A stretch of DNA of 64,000 nucleotides from Acidobacteriota bacterium (GCA_003010405.1 PJLO01000003.1:62001-126000), one strand, 5' to 3'; positions 48,923 through 59,021 are shown, numbered from the stretch's first letter. Made by a program: numbers and translations. The notes: a model not told the origin generated them from the sequence alone.

Positions 48923-49492
48923 TTACTGCGCGCTTAATCTTTTTTCGACTTCGTCGATCGAAGTGAATCCCATTTGCTTGAAAAGATTCGAGTGGGTTAG
49001 TATGGACCAGTTTTCGCCGCGTTCATTGGTCTCCTGAATGTCTTTGTAGAGCAGGTCTAAGGTCCTGTCTGAATACGTCTCCAACTCCGACTGCAGGTAA
49101 CTCCTAAACGAAGTCGCTCCTTCGCTGCTGTCCTCCAGCTTTCGGCCTCGGCTCGCGATAGCTGGGTATTTTTCCTGCATTTCCCTTTGCGCCTCTACTT
49201 GCAGATCAAGAATCTGGCAGATGAGCAGGTTGAAATTCAGAATAGGAACGATGTTTTCCATACGAGCGTACTTAAGAGTGAGCAGGTTTTCGCCCTTCTC
49301 TTCGGCTTTAACGAGGTCATCCAGGTAACTCTGAAGAGTCGCCTCTGACCATACGGAGAATTGCGCCCCACGGTGTAAACGGAAGCCCTCCGGATCCTGC
49401 TGGCAGCTTACCGGTTCCTCCGCGCGGACTGCTTTAAACATCTTCCATTCCACATCCAATAATTTTTTAATCAGTTCTGATTTTTCAGACAT
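48923..49492 (-). CDS. DUF4125-family protein
   Basis: From the ATG at 49492 (AAGGAGAA site) the protein has 189 residues. It resembles DUF4125: ELIKKLLDVEWKMFKAV, EPVSCQQDPEGFRLHRGAQF, SYLDDLVKAEEKGENLL and KYARMEN. It is soluble and helical, without catalytic motifs I can recognise. Members of the family sit in varied contexts; the role is unknown. The start further upstream (49630) has no ribosome-binding site and a composition unlike the rest. Confidence 0.75.
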   Translation of the reverse strand: MSEKSELIKKLLDVEWKMFKAVRAEEPVSCQQDPEGFRLHRGAQFSVWSEATLQSYLDDLVKAEEKGENLLTLKYARMENIVPILNFNLLICQILDLQVEAQREMQEKYPAIASRGRKLEDSSEGATSFRSYLQSELETYSDRTLDLLYKDIQETNERGENWSILTHSNLFKQMGFTSIDEVEKRLSAQ

Positions 49493-49856
49493 TACCGTTC
49501 TCCTTGGGTTGCCCCATGAAATAAAATTCTTGCTCCACGCAGCCCCTCTATTACGGATACTATCAAAATCACACGCCCGTGATCCGGCCAGAAGCCACTG
49601 TGACAGTCCACTAATTCTTGCCGTATACAACGTTCAGAATACGGACTCCAGCAAGACAGCCCTATTCGCAACGAGACTAGACACGCTCCTCAAATTACCG
49701 CCAAATTCAGGAGCTGACGCAACGATGTTAGCACGGCGAATCCACTTATAAAAGGGGCGACTCGGATCGCGGTTGTCCGGCCCAAAAAGATTTTGTTGTA
49801 ATTCCTGCCGCCTCATAATGAATTAATTCAGGATCTCAGCATTTCTTTTCTTTTTT

Positions 49857-50477
49857 TTATTTCGTGCTCACTCCCGGCGTTGTTCGTTCCAGGTCTGGGG
49901 CAATTTTGAGGCTACTTCCGGCAGAAAGATTAATTCTTCGCTCCCAAGACGTGTATCCAGTTTTGACAAGTTTTACCCCGTGCTCTCCTGGCGTTACGCT
50001 CAAAGGTGATGGAGTGTTGCCGACGAACTGACCATCCAGTTCGATGTCTGCTCCCGAGGGGGTTGATGTGATTTCAATTGTCCCTTTGTCACTGACTTGA
50101 TTAGTGGTTTTATCTGTCATCTTTCGACATTCTTCGCGTGCTCGTTTCAGGTCGTCGGTCGTGTAGCTTGGTTCCAAGATCAACACCTCTGCGCCTCGCC
50201 CTTGCAGGTTGCGAATGTCGTGGTCGGTCATGCGACCGTGAAAAGGAAAACCTTCTGGGTATTTGCCTTCCACGTACTGAAATTGCTTCCCGCGAATGCC
50301 GAACGAGTAGAGGTGACTCGTGACCTGATCGGCCGGGCCCATGCGCTTAACAACGATGCAACCTGCCTGATTCGCATGACCCGCCCCACCCTGTGGAATC
50401 ACTGAGCCGGACTGCGCACCTGCCAATCCTGCAAAGAAAATGAATAACAGCGGGATGAAAAGCCGCGCTTTTTTCAT
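49857..50477 (-). CDS. Exported PEGA-domain protein
   Basis: The 206-residue protein has a signal peptide (residues 1-21, ending AGAQ), a middle domain of unknown kind, and a C-terminal PEGA domain (GTIEITSTPSGADIELDG, VTPGEHGVKLVKTGY). PEGA domains are small beta-folds of surface or periplasmic proteins. Function unknown. A GGAGA site precedes the ATG. Confidence 0.75.
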   Translation of the reverse strand: MKKARLFIPLLFIFFAGLAGAQSGSVIPQGGAGHANQAGCIVVKRMGPADQVTSHLYSFGIRGKQFQYVEGKYPEGFPFHGRMTDHDIRNLQGRGAEVLILEPSYTTDDLKRAREECRKMTDKTTNQVSDKGTIEITSTPSGADIELDGQFVGNTPSPLSVTPGEHGVKLVKTGYTSWERRINLSAGSSLKIAPDLERTTPGVSTK

Positions 50478-50851
50478 GTCTCCTCTTTCTTAATGCAACC
50501 TTGCCAACCCGCCGCAACGCCCTGGGTGTTTTCTTTTGTGCTGGCGCGCCTGCTTTCCGCAGCTGAACGAGTTGCGGCAAAGTTCGTGGAGTCCAGGCAG
50601 CACGTAAGAATTGGCTGTGTTAGACTATAGACTTTCTACTCGTGCCCGCTTGCTCTAATGCCAATATTTTCTGTGGATTTCCCGATCTGGCACGGCCTGG
50701 GAGCCGTCTTGAAATTGTTTGTAAGAGGTCAGCAATTTCCGATTTTTCAGCGATTAAGCCTTTGCGCAATGATTGAGCAAAGACGCCCTTCTTTTTGCAT
50801 TGAATACTCACTGCGGGCCGGGCTGTTCTTGACAACTTTCGTGTTCACGCT
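50478..50851. other. Gap between lspA and the PEGA gene
   Basis: About 370 bases in which I see no convincing gene and no strong hairpin. The promoter of the leftward PEGA gene should lie at its left end. A 71-codon reading frame here was judged spurious. Confidence 0.4.
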
Positions 50852-51352
50852 TCAATCCACTCTTGCACCTTTGCCGCAGAGAATCAGATCGAGAAGAAGC
50901 AGCGCGGCTCCGCAGACGATTGCACTATCGGCTACGTTGAAGTCGGGCCACGAGTGGGGGCCTATATAGAAATGCAGGAAGTCGGTGACGCGGCCGAAGA
51001 GAATTCGATCATAGAGGTTACCAACTGCTCCGCCCAGAATTAAGGCCAGAGCGAGTCCGGTAAACGTGAACTTTGTGGCGGACTTCCAGAGCAGGTAACT
51101 GACCACCAGCATGGCGAGAGTAGAGAAACCAACGAGCAGCGGAACGCGCACATTTTGCGGCCAATCTGCAAACAGGCTGAACGCCGCGCCGGTGTTCTCG
51201 ACGTGAGTAATAGAAAAGAACTTCGGAATCACGATCACGCTTCCGAAGTTCGGTTCGATATGGCTTCTGATGAAAAGCTTGGTGAGGCGGTCGAGGAGAA
51301 TCACGACCGCCGATACCAGGAAATACATCGAGCGCAGCGCTGCGCGCGACAT
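50852..51352 (-). CDS. lspA: Lipoprotein signal peptidase (signal peptidase II)
   Basis: From the ATG at 51352 the protein has 166 residues and four membrane segments. The two catalytic aspartates lie in GNLYDRILFGRVTDF and FNVADSAIV. It cleaves signal peptides of lipoproteins after diacylglycerol attachment, so it would mature the lipoproteins encoded in this window. The ATG overlaps the ileS stop by one base (TAATG), an operon order found in many bacteria. Confidence 0.93.
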   Translation of the reverse strand: MSRAALRSMYFLVSAVVILLDRLTKLFIRSHIEPNFGSVIVIPKFFSITHVENTGAAFSLFADWPQNVRVPLLVGFSTLAMLVVSYLLWKSATKFTFTGLALALILGGAVGNLYDRILFGRVTDFLHFYIGPHSWPDFNVADSAIVCGAALLLLDLILCGKGARVD

Positions 51353-54195
51353 TACGCGTTTGTCCGCCCGGCGCACTCGCCTTCAATGATCGCGAGATTC
51401 GCGCTGCAACGCTCGCAAACAGTGGGGTAATTCTTGTCCTCGCCAACACGTGTAGAGAAGTTCCAGCAACGCTCGCATTTCTCTCCCACGGCCTTGCCCA
51501 CTTCGATTGCGATTGCCGACTCGGCAGCCCCCTTCTTTACCTCCACCTGCGAGACAACAAAGAAGGCAGCGAGTTTATCGGCATACTGCAACAGACGCCT
51601 GCACTCATCGCCGGAAGCCGTGATCGAAACGCGCGCTTCGAGATTGGCCTTAATCGTTTTGTTGTTTCGAAGTTCTTCCAGTTGCTTCAATGCCTGCTCG
51701 CGAACGGTAAACAGATAATCCCAATCGGAGCGGATTACTGCCGCCTGTTCGCGGTCGCGAATCTCTCCGGTGATATCGCTGGAATTGGGGAGAAGCGCCA
51801 AGTGCACACTCTCCGGCCTCGAAAGCATCTTCGGCATAAACTGCCAGGCCTCGTCAGCGGTGAAGCTGAGGATTGGGGCAATAATGCGCAGAAGAGCCTC
51901 GCCAATACGCCAGAGCGCGGTTTGGGCCGATTTCCGCTGCTGCGAGGAAACCGGAAAGGTGTAAAGGCGGTCTTTCAGAATATCGAAATATTGCGCGCTC
52001 AGATCAACCGCGAAGAACTCGTTGAACCGCTGGTAGATGCGATGGAAAAGCATCTGGTCATACCAGGCGCGAACCTCAGCTACAACGTCGGCGGTGCGCA
52101 GAAGCATGTACTGGTCGAGCGGTTCCATCTGCTCGAATGCAACAGTGTCTTGCGCTGGATTGAATCCATTGAGATTTCCGAGGATGTAGCGGAAGGTGTT
52201 ACGGATCTTGCGATAGTTCTCGGCGACGCGAGCCATGAGGTTCTCGCTGGCACGAACGTCTTCACGGAAATCGACCGACGCTACCCAGAAGCGAACAATC
52301 TCGCCGCCCATGCGCTTGGCAATATCGACCGGATCAACGGTGTTGCCAAGAGATTTGGACATGGCGCGACCGTTCTCATCGAGGGTCCAGCCATTGGTAG
52401 CCACGGCCTTGTACGGTGACTCGCCGTTTAATCCCATGGAGCAGAGAAGGGAAGAGTGGAACCATCCGCGATACTGGTCGCCGCCTTCGAGATACATGTC
52501 TGCGGGCTTCCACTCGCCGAAGATCTTGGGCAGTACGGATGCCTGCGAGGAGCCTGACTCGAACCAGACGTCGATAATGTCCATTTCCTTGCGGAAGGCT
52601 GTGCCGCCGCAGTGGGCGCACTTGGTTCCAGCAGGAATAATTTCCGAGGCAGGACGCGCATACCACGCGTCAGCACCTTCGCGCGCGAAAAGGTCGATGA
52701 CGGCCCGGTTGGTTGCTTTATTTTCATGCAGCTTACCGCAGCCTTCGCAGAAGAAAACCGCAATGGGAACGCCCCAGATGCGCTGGCGCGAGATGCACCA
52801 GTCCGGACGCGTGGCAACCATGTTCGAGATGCGCTCTTCTCCCCAGGCAGGGTCCCAATTCACTCCGGAAATAGCCTTGAGGGATTCGCTGCGCAGTGTT
52901 CCATCGTTAATCTTGCCTTCCATGGAAATGAACCACTGCTCGGTTGCCCGGAAGATCACCGGCTTGTGGCAGCGCCAGCAATGCGGATAAGAGTGCTCGA
53001 TCTTTTCGTGTCCTAACAGAACTCCGCGAGCTTTGAGCAATTCAACGATCGAGTCGTTGGCGGCAAATACTTTCTTGCCATCGTATTCCGGCAGGCCACC
53101 GCAGATGTGCCCGGCTGCGTCCACATGGCACGTTGTGTCGATGCCGTAACGGACGCCGGTATAGAAGTCATCGGCTCCGTGCGCCGGGGCAGTGTGGACG
53201 GCACCGGTTCCCTGATCCATCGTGACGTAGTCGGCGAATACGCCGAGAATGTCGCGCTCAAGGAATGGATGCGCGAAGATTGCGTGCTCCAGTTTGGCAC
53301 CGGGGAAGGTCGCCAAAACGGTATGTCCGGACTCCTTGCCGATTCCGAGCTTTGCTAATACGGCGGGCGCTAGTTCCGAAGCCAGCAGATACACCTGCCC
53401 GGTCGCATTATCAGCAATGGCCTGGTACTCAGCACGAGGGTGGAAAGCTACGGCCATCGAGGCGGGAAGCGTCCAGGGCGTGGTGGTCCAGATGATTGTC
53501 GAGACGGTACGACCAGCGAGCGCGGCGTCAATGGATGCCGGATCGCTCTTGAGAGCGTACTTAACAAAAACGCTGGGGCTGGTGTGATTGGCATATTCAA
53601 CTTCCGCTTCGGCAAGAGCGGTGCGGTCGTGAATGCACCAATAGACAGGCTTCAGGCCTTTGTAGACGAGTCCCTTCTCGAAAAAAGCAAAGAAATTCTC
53701 AATGACTTTCGACTCGTAATCCTTAGTCATCGTGGAGTAAGGATTATCGAAGTCGCCGAAAACTCCAATGCGCTGGAACTGCTCGCTCTGTATCTTTACG
53801 TATTTCTCGGCGTATTTGCGGCAGGCATCACGAACCTCAAGGGGGTCCATTTCGAGCTTCTTGCGTCCGAGTGCTTCATCGACTTTGATTTCGATTGGCA
53901 GGCCGTGGCAGTCCCAGCCGGGAACGTAGGGAGAATCGAAGCCAGCCATGGTGCGGGACTTCACAATGAAATCCTTCAGACACTTATTGAGGGCGTGGCC
54001 GAGATGGATCGCTCCATTGGCATAGGGTGGGCCGTCATGCAAGACATATGAAGGCGAACCAAGTCGCGACTGTCTTACCTGGTCGTAAATGCGAATCTTT
54101 TGCCAGCGTTCGAGCATCTTAGGCTCGTTTTGTGGCAGGTTCGCTTTCATGGGGAAATCGGTCGTGGGCAGATTTACGGTTGCCTTGAGGTCCAC
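51352..54195 (-). CDS. ileS: Isoleucyl-tRNA synthetase
   Basis: The 947-residue protein is a bacterial-type IleRS. The HIGH-like motif is in GAIHLGHALNK near residue 65, the KMSKS-like motif is AMSKSLGN, the editing domain lies between them (with TIIWTTTPWTLPASMA), and a C-terminal zinc-binding part has CERCWNFS and CERC. It charges tRNA-Ile and removes misactivated valine. The KMSKS lysine is replaced by Ala in this reading (AMSKS), a common variant position. Confidence 0.96.
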   Translation of the reverse strand: MDLKATVNLPTTDFPMKANLPQNEPKMLERWQKIRIYDQVRQSRLGSPSYVLHDGPPYANGAIHLGHALNKCLKDFIVKSRTMAGFDSPYVPGWDCHGLPIEIKVDEALGRKKLEMDPLEVRDACRKYAEKYVKIQSEQFQRIGVFGDFDNPYSTMTKDYESKVIENFFAFFEKGLVYKGLKPVYWCIHDRTALAEAEVEYANHTSPSVFVKYALKSDPASIDAALAGRTVSTIIWTTTPWTLPASMAVAFHPRAEYQAIADNATGQVYLLASELAPAVLAKLGIGKESGHTVLATFPGAKLEHAIFAHPFLERDILGVFADYVTMDQGTGAVHTAPAHGADDFYTGVRYGIDTTCHVDAAGHICGGLPEYDGKKVFAANDSIVELLKARGVLLGHEKIEHSYPHCWRCHKPVIFRATEQWFISMEGKINDGTLRSESLKAISGVNWDPAWGEERISNMVATRPDWCISRQRIWGVPIAVFFCEGCGKLHENKATNRAVIDLFAREGADAWYARPASEIIPAGTKCAHCGGTAFRKEMDIIDVWFESGSSQASVLPKIFGEWKPADMYLEGGDQYRGWFHSSLLCSMGLNGESPYKAVATNGWTLDENGRAMSKSLGNTVDPVDIAKRMGGEIVRFWVASVDFREDVRASENLMARVAENYRKIRNTFRYILGNLNGFNPAQDTVAFEQMEPLDQYMLLRTADVVAEVRAWYDQMLFHRIYQRFNEFFAVDLSAQYFDILKDRLYTFPVSSQQRKSAQTALWRIGEALLRIIAPILSFTADEAWQFMPKMLSRPESVHLALLPNSSDITGEIRDREQAAVIRSDWDYLFTVREQALKQLEELRNNKTIKANLEARVSITASGDECRRLLQYADKLAAFFVVSQVEVKKGAAESAIAIEVGKAVGEKCERCWNFSTRVGEDKNYPTVCERCSANLAIIEGECAGRTNA

Positions 54196-54627
54196 TCGGG
54201 TCTATGTCTCCGATCAATCAAATCAGCAGCGGCGGTGTAATCCGCCTCTACAAAATCCTCGAATAATTCATTATATGCCGACGCAGCAACTCGGCAGAGC
54301 ACTATGGCAGCTAATCTGGCACGACGCGGATTCGTCCACCTGTGAAAAGCGGAACTTTGAAGACCAGGTTTAAAGTCCCAGAAAAGAATTGAGGCATCTC
54401 ATCTGGCGTGCAAGGTGCTCTACGCGACGCACCGGCAAGAATGGGATTCTCGATCGGGTAAGACAACTTGGAAGACGAGCTTCATATCTGAGTGTTAATT
54501 ATCGGCTCAGAAATCGGGCCGGGCATCGATCAAAGCGATAAAGGATTCGGTTCAGGTACTCCGAAACGGAGGCCTTCTGATCAGGTTAAAACACACAGCC
54601 AGTGCCCGAGTGTGAGGGGCCCGCATC
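54196..54627. other. Divergent region ileS / tonB-like gene
   Basis: About 430 bases between divergent starts. I see no convincing gene, no T-box-like element and no strong hairpin. It must hold promoters for both directions. Confidence 0.4.
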
Positions 54628-55782
54628 ATGTCGAAGGAAATTCCACAGCCACCAACAAAGAAGCACAGGCGAGAGCTGAACCTCAATCGATATGACGAGA
54701 TCAGCACACCTCTATGGAAATCTCTGCTGACGAATACCAGAGAAACACTGTTTCCCAGGAAGGCTACACCGTTGCGACTTACCTCTCGCCCGATAACGAC
54801 GCAAAGCACCCAATGTGAAGAACTAGAGCTGAATCTGTTGCTGCGGGAAGAAATCAATCCCCCGCTTTGGCAATCTCTGGCAACGAACTTCAGGGATACG
54901 CTGTTTCCCAAAAAGCTTCCGCCGCTGCAGCTCACCTCTCGCCCAATAAAGGTTAACGACATTTGGGGCGACTACAGCCGCTCCAAGCTGAGCGTGGGCT
55001 TCTCAATGGTGATACACGCCGCAGGGCTGGCTGCGCTGCTGTGGCTCTCGATTGCGGGGGCGAAGGTAGTCAAAAAGGCAACGGAACACATCACACTAGT
55101 GGCACCGCCAGACATAAGCGATTACATGCCGCTCTCGCAGAAACGGAACGACAAGATCGGCGGCGGCGGTGGCGGTGGCGACCACGATAAGCTTGTGGCT
55201 CCCAAGGGCAAATTGCCTAAGTTTGCAATGCACCAGTTCACGCCTCCGGCGATGGTGATACGAAACGACAATCCCAAACTGCCGATGGAACCGACTGTTG
55301 TCGTTCCGCCGCAGGTTCACTTGGCATCTGTCCCAGCCCTTAACTACGGTGATCCTAAGTCGTCGCTGCCTTCCGGCCCGGCCTCGAACGGCACCGGAAT
55401 GGGGGGCGGAATTGGTTCTGGAAGCGGTGGCGGAGTCGGTAGCGGTACCGGCCCAGGCGTAGGGCCTGGTCGCGGTGGCGGTATCGGCGGCGGAGTCTTC
55501 CGTGTGGGCGGCGGCGTGAGCGCACCGCGAGTTTTGGAGAATCCCAGTCCGGATTACAGCGAGGAAGCCCGAAAAGCCAAATATCAGGGGACCGTTGTGT
55601 TATGGCTGATTGTTGACGCAAACGGAAAGCCGCGCGATGTGCGAGTAGCACGCAGCCTGGGCATGGGACTCGATCAAAAAGCAATTGAGGCCGTACGACT
55701 TTGGAAATTTGAACCAGCCCGTAAGGATGGGACCCCGGTTGCAGTCCAGATCAACGTGGAAGTAAATTTTCACCTCTACTGA
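54628..55782 (+). CDS. TonB-family energy transducer with duplicated N-terminal module
   Basis: The 384-residue protein has a cytoplasmic N-terminal part of about 115 residues, one membrane helix (about 122-144), a Gly-rich spacer (about 178-188 and 250-290) and a C-terminal TonB domain (about 298-384, with YSEEARKAKYQGTVVLWLIV and AIEAVRLWKFEPA). TonB passes the proton-motive force to outer-membrane receptors. The N-terminal part holds two 41-residue direct repeats (16-56 and 67-107). No exbB/exbD gene is next to it. Confidence 0.85.
   Translation: MSKEIPQPPTKKHRRELNLNRYDEISTPLWKSLLTNTRETLFPRKATPLRLTSRPITTQSTQCEELELNLLLREEINPPLWQSLATNFRDTLFPKKLPPLQLTSRPIKVNDIWGDYSRSKLSVGFSMVIHAAGLAALLWLSIAGAKVVKKATEHITLVAPPDISDYMPLSQKRNDKIGGGGGGGDHDKLVAPKGKLPKFAMHQFTPPAMVIRNDNPKLPMEPTVVVPPQVHLASVPALNYGDPKSSLPSGPASNGTGMGGGIGSGSGGGVGSGTGPGVGPGRGGGIGGGVFRVGGGVSAPRVLENPSPDYSEEARKAKYQGTVVLWLIVDANGKPRDVRVARSLGMGLDQKAIEAVRLWKFEPARKDGTPVAVQINVEVNFHLY
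54673..54795 (+). repeat. Internal direct repeat 1 of the TonB-like gene
   Basis: It encodes ELNLNRYDEISTPLWKSLL through LTSRPI. The second copy at 54826-54948 is offset by exactly 153 bases with no indel. Shared residues include PLW, SL, TN, R-TLFP-K, PL and LTSRPI. Confidence 0.8.
54826..54948 (+). repeat. Internal direct repeat 2 of the TonB-like gene
   Basis: It encodes ELNLLLREEINPPLWQSLA through LTSRPI, the second copy of the module at 54673-54795. The DNA is also visibly similar. Confidence 0.8.
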
Positions 55783-55949
55783 TGCAGGCGTCAGAAGATC
55801 CGGAATTTACTGGTTGAGAATCGGACTGGTGTAAGGAGGGAGTTTTCGCCCTCTTTTTTTTTTGCCATTTTTCGAAATGTCCTCGCGTAATATGAAAGGA
55901 GAATCGTTGCGGGTCCCAAGCCCGAATCTTGCGATTTCACAAGAAACGC

Positions 55950-57185
55950 ATGAAGCAAGAAACAACCTACTGTACGATCTGCAGAAAACCACTGGGAGAA
56001 CATGGCCGTTGTGGGTATTGCGACAGTGCCGCAAATGACTGGAAACTCCACGACTGGCGGCCTTTACTCACGCTGGCACTCTTGATAGTGCTCGGATTTT
56101 CGTTTACGAGCCTCGTGGTCAGCAGTTTTCACGAAAAGGAAGTCGCGCTTGCTGCTGAGTACTACGGGAAGGGAAGCCGTGCACTGGATGAAAAACGTCC
56201 CGCAGAAGCGGTTGATGCATTGGAAACTGCACTGGCTTTTTCCCACGACGACTTCCAGAGCCAACTAAAGCTTACCGACGCACTTCTAGCCTCCGGAGCG
56301 ACGAGCGAAGCGCATGCTCAATTGCAATTTTTTTTGGATCAACACCCTCACAATGCCTTGATTAACCGGAAAATGGCCCGACTGGAAGCCCGGAACAAGC
56401 ACGTGGACGAGGCCGTGAATTATTACCAGAACGCAATTGAGGGCGAATGGCCAGAGGGAATGGATCCACTTGCTCAGCGCATTGCAACGCGCTTTGAAGC
56501 TGCAGAATATCTAATAAGTCAAGGTCGCAATGAGAAAGCAGAGTCAACCCTGTTGGAACTAGCGTCCGTTCTTCGCACCACCTCTCCCGAGCAGGGAAGG
56601 TTGGCTTCGCTCTTCCTGAAGAATGGTGATCCGGCCAGAGCGGTGAGCGTTTACCAGGCACAATTGGATGTGAAGAAAAACGACGCTGCGGCGATTCTGG
56701 GCGCGGCTCAGGCGAGCTTTGCAGCCGGCAATTACCCAGCAGCGCGACATTATTTGGCAGAACTCAAATCGGAAACAGCGGAATCTCGTGCGCTGCTGGA
56801 TCAACTAGATCGGATGGAAAATCTCGATCCCTTTGCCCAGAGCGCAACCGGACAGATTCGAGCGCAACGGACAATGGCTGCGTTCCGAATAGCCTTGGAG
56901 CGAATGGCCGCGTGCGGGGTACCCTTTGCACAGGCAATGACCCACCGAGCACAGAGCACGAACATAAAAGATCCGGCCCTCTGGAGCGGCTTTGCAAAAT
57001 GGGCAGAACAACTCTCCCCGATGATGACCGAGCGCAAACTGCGAGGCCGGGACGACGTGATTGAAAGCACGATGCGGTTTGCATTCCAGGCGGAAATGAC
57101 CGCGCAAAAACAATGCGGAGCGCCAACTCCAAACGACCAAGCTCTGCTGCTGCTGGCGCGTGAACGTCTGGGGGTTCAACAGTGA
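55950..57185 (+). CDS. Zinc-ribbon, single-pass membrane, TPR protein
   Basis: From the ATG at 55950 the protein has 411 residues. The start has a zinc ribbon (CTICRKPLGEHGRCGYC, two CxxC pairs), then one membrane helix (about 40-62), then a helical region with TPR-like repeats (about 80-300). The ribbon would face the cytoplasm and the TPR part the periplasm. No enzyme motif is seen. Its stop overlaps the start of the ClC channel gene by 4 bases, so the two are made together and may form one complex. Confidence 0.7.
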   Translation: MKQETTYCTICRKPLGEHGRCGYCDSAANDWKLHDWRPLLTLALLIVLGFSFTSLVVSSFHEKEVALAAEYYGKGSRALDEKRPAEAVDALETALAFSHDDFQSQLKLTDALLASGATSEAHAQLQFFLDQHPHNALINRKMARLEARNKHVDEAVNYYQNAIEGEWPEGMDPLAQRIATRFEAAEYLISQGRNEKAESTLLELASVLRTTSPEQGRLASLFLKNGDPARAVSVYQAQLDVKKNDAAAILGAAQASFAAGNYPAARHYLAELKSETAESRALLDQLDRMENLDPFAQSATGQIRAQRTMAAFRIALERMAACGVPFAQAMTHRAQSTNIKDPALWSGFAKWAEQLSPMMTERKLRGRDDVIESTMRFAFQAEMTAQKQCGAPTPNDQALLLLARERLGVQQ

Positions 57186-58960
57186 ACTCTCGTCGTGGCG
57201 ACTACTTGCCCCAAACACCTGTACGCCGGAAGTACTTTGACACATTGCGGCGAATACTGGGCCCATCCGGACTGGTCTCAATCCGTGAAGAGCAATTCTT
57301 CCTAATTCTGGCCATTGCGATCGGTATTCTTGCTGGTTTCTGCGTAGTGCTTTTCCGAGTTGCAATTGGCGCAGCGAGGATCTGGCTGCTAGGCAGTTCC
57401 ATGCACCCTAGTGTGCCACGGGTGGTGTTGGTTCCTGCTGTGATGGGCGTATTCATAGCTATAGTGGCCGTACGATTTTTTCCCCGGGTCAGGGGCAGCG
57501 GAGTAAACCAGACAAAAGGCGCCCTTTATATTTACGACGGCTACATTGCCGGCGAGACCGTAATCGGAAAGTTTTTTCTGAGTGCGCTGGCGATTGGTAG
57601 CGGACATTCTCTGGGGCCCGAAGACCCCTCATTGCAGATCGGCGCCGGGATTGCTTCTGCGCTGGGGCGCTGGTTAAAACTCTCGAAAGAACGACTCCGG
57701 TTGGTAGCTCCAGTCGGCGCAGCCGCCGGCGTGGCGGCTGCCTTCAATGCACCTATCACGGCCGTGCTGTTCGTCATTGAGGAGGTCATTGGGCGCTGGA
57801 CTGCCGGAATTCTCGGTGCGGTCGTGCTGTCGGCAATCTCAAGCGTGGTGGTCGAACGCTGGTTCATGGGCGATCAGCCGCTGTTCCGAGTGCCTGTCTA
57901 TCATCTGGATCATCCCGCAGAACTGCTGGTTTACGCGGTCCTGGGCGTGACCGGAGGCATAGCATCACTGGTATTCGTGAAGGTCATCAAGAACATTCGG
58001 CCAAGGCTACGCCGGTTGCCGCAATGGTCGCAGTATCTGCAGCCGGGAGTGGCAGGACTGCTGATCGGATTCATCGCTATCTGGTATCCGCAGGTGATGG
58101 GAGCCGGTTACGAGTGGATGGATCTGGCGATGCACAATCGGTTTCCGTGGCAGGTGCTCGGAATTATTGTTGGCCTGAAGATGCTCTCCACCGCACTGAG
58201 CTTTGCTACCGGCACTCCAGGCGGACTCTTTGCCCCGGTCTTGTTCATGGGGGCAATGCTCGGCGCATCGGTCGCAATGCTGGAACAACAATTGTTGCCA
58301 GCGATTACCGTACCGGTGGGCGCTTACGCGCTGGTCGGAATGGGAGCGCTGTTTGCAGGTATTCTGCGCGCGCCGATGACCTCGGTCTTCATGATTCTGG
58401 AGGTAAGCGGGAATTACTCTATTATTCTGCCGGTAATTATCTGCAACACAATTTCCTACCTGATCTCACGCGGGTTTCAGGAAGTACCTCTCTTCGATCT
58501 GCTCTCACGGCAAGACGGTCTGGACCTGCCCTCGCTGGAAGAGGAACGCGAGCACGAGATTCTACGTGTGGAGGATGCCATGCACCCTGTACTGGGTCGT
58601 GCGCTACTGGGTGACGAGACAATCGCGTCCGCGCGGGGCATCGCGGCCAGCATCGAGGGGACACACTTTCTCGTTTCGCTCGGGGAAGGCCGCTGGAGCG
58701 TTGTGAGCCGTGAAACATTGATAAACCCCATGCACGACGACTGCTCTCCCGTACGTGTGCTCGTTCGCGCGCGGGTACCGAGGCTCTATCAAGACCAGTC
58801 GCTTGATGTGGCGTTACGGTTTCTCAGGGATCGTCCAATGCTTCCCGTGGTGCATCGCGGCAACTTCGATCTTTTAATGGGTGTCGTGAGCGTTCAGGAC
58901 ATTCTTCGGGCCTATCGCAAATCCGGTCTTGCCGAACCAGAGACGGTGGAAGTTTTCTAA
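57182..58960 (+). CDS. ClC-family chloride channel/antiporter with CBS domains
   Basis: The 592-residue protein has the ClC membrane domain (about 40-440) and C-terminal CBS-like repeats (about 465-585). Ion-path motifs are GSGVNQTKG (residues 105-113), GSGHSLGPEDPSLQIGAG, and GTPGGLFAPVLFMGA. The gate glutamate is Glu147, but the usual G-R/K-E-G-P reads G-P-E-D-P. The GTG start overlaps the previous gene by 4 bases. Whether it is a channel or a proton antiporter cannot be told. Confidence 0.9.
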   Translation: MNSRRGDYLPQTPVRRKYFDTLRRILGPSGLVSIREEQFFLILAIAIGILAGFCVVLFRVAIGAARIWLLGSSMHPSVPRVVLVPAVMGVFIAIVAVRFFPRVRGSGVNQTKGALYIYDGYIAGETVIGKFFLSALAIGSGHSLGPEDPSLQIGAGIASALGRWLKLSKERLRLVAPVGAAAGVAAAFNAPITAVLFVIEEVIGRWTAGILGAVVLSAISSVVVERWFMGDQPLFRVPVYHLDHPAELLVYAVLGVTGGIASLVFVKVIKNIRPRLRRLPQWSQYLQPGVAGLLIGFIAIWYPQVMGAGYEWMDLAMHNRFPWQVLGIIVGLKMLSTALSFATGTPGGLFAPVLFMGAMLGASVAMLEQQLLPAITVPVGAYALVGMGALFAGILRAPMTSVFMILEVSGNYSIILPVIICNTISYLISRGFQEVPLFDLLSRQDGLDLPSLEEEREHEILRVEDAMHPVLGRALLGDETIASARGIAASIEGTHFLVSLGEGRWSVVSRETLINPMHDDCSPVRVLVRARVPRLYQDQSLDVALRFLRDRPMLPVVHRGNFDLLMGVVSVQDILRAYRKSGLAEPETVEVF

Positions 58961-58995
58961 AGCGGCGAACCTAAAACGGCGCTGCGGCTTCCAAT

Positions 58996-59021
58996 AAACG
59001 AGAGTTCCGCAACTCGTTTTT
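58996..59021 (+). terminator. Probable terminator after the ClC gene
   Basis: AAACGAG and CTCGTTT, with AGTT/AACT inside, can pair around a short loop, followed by TT. It is 36 bases after the ClC stop and before the next gene. Confidence 0.5.
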
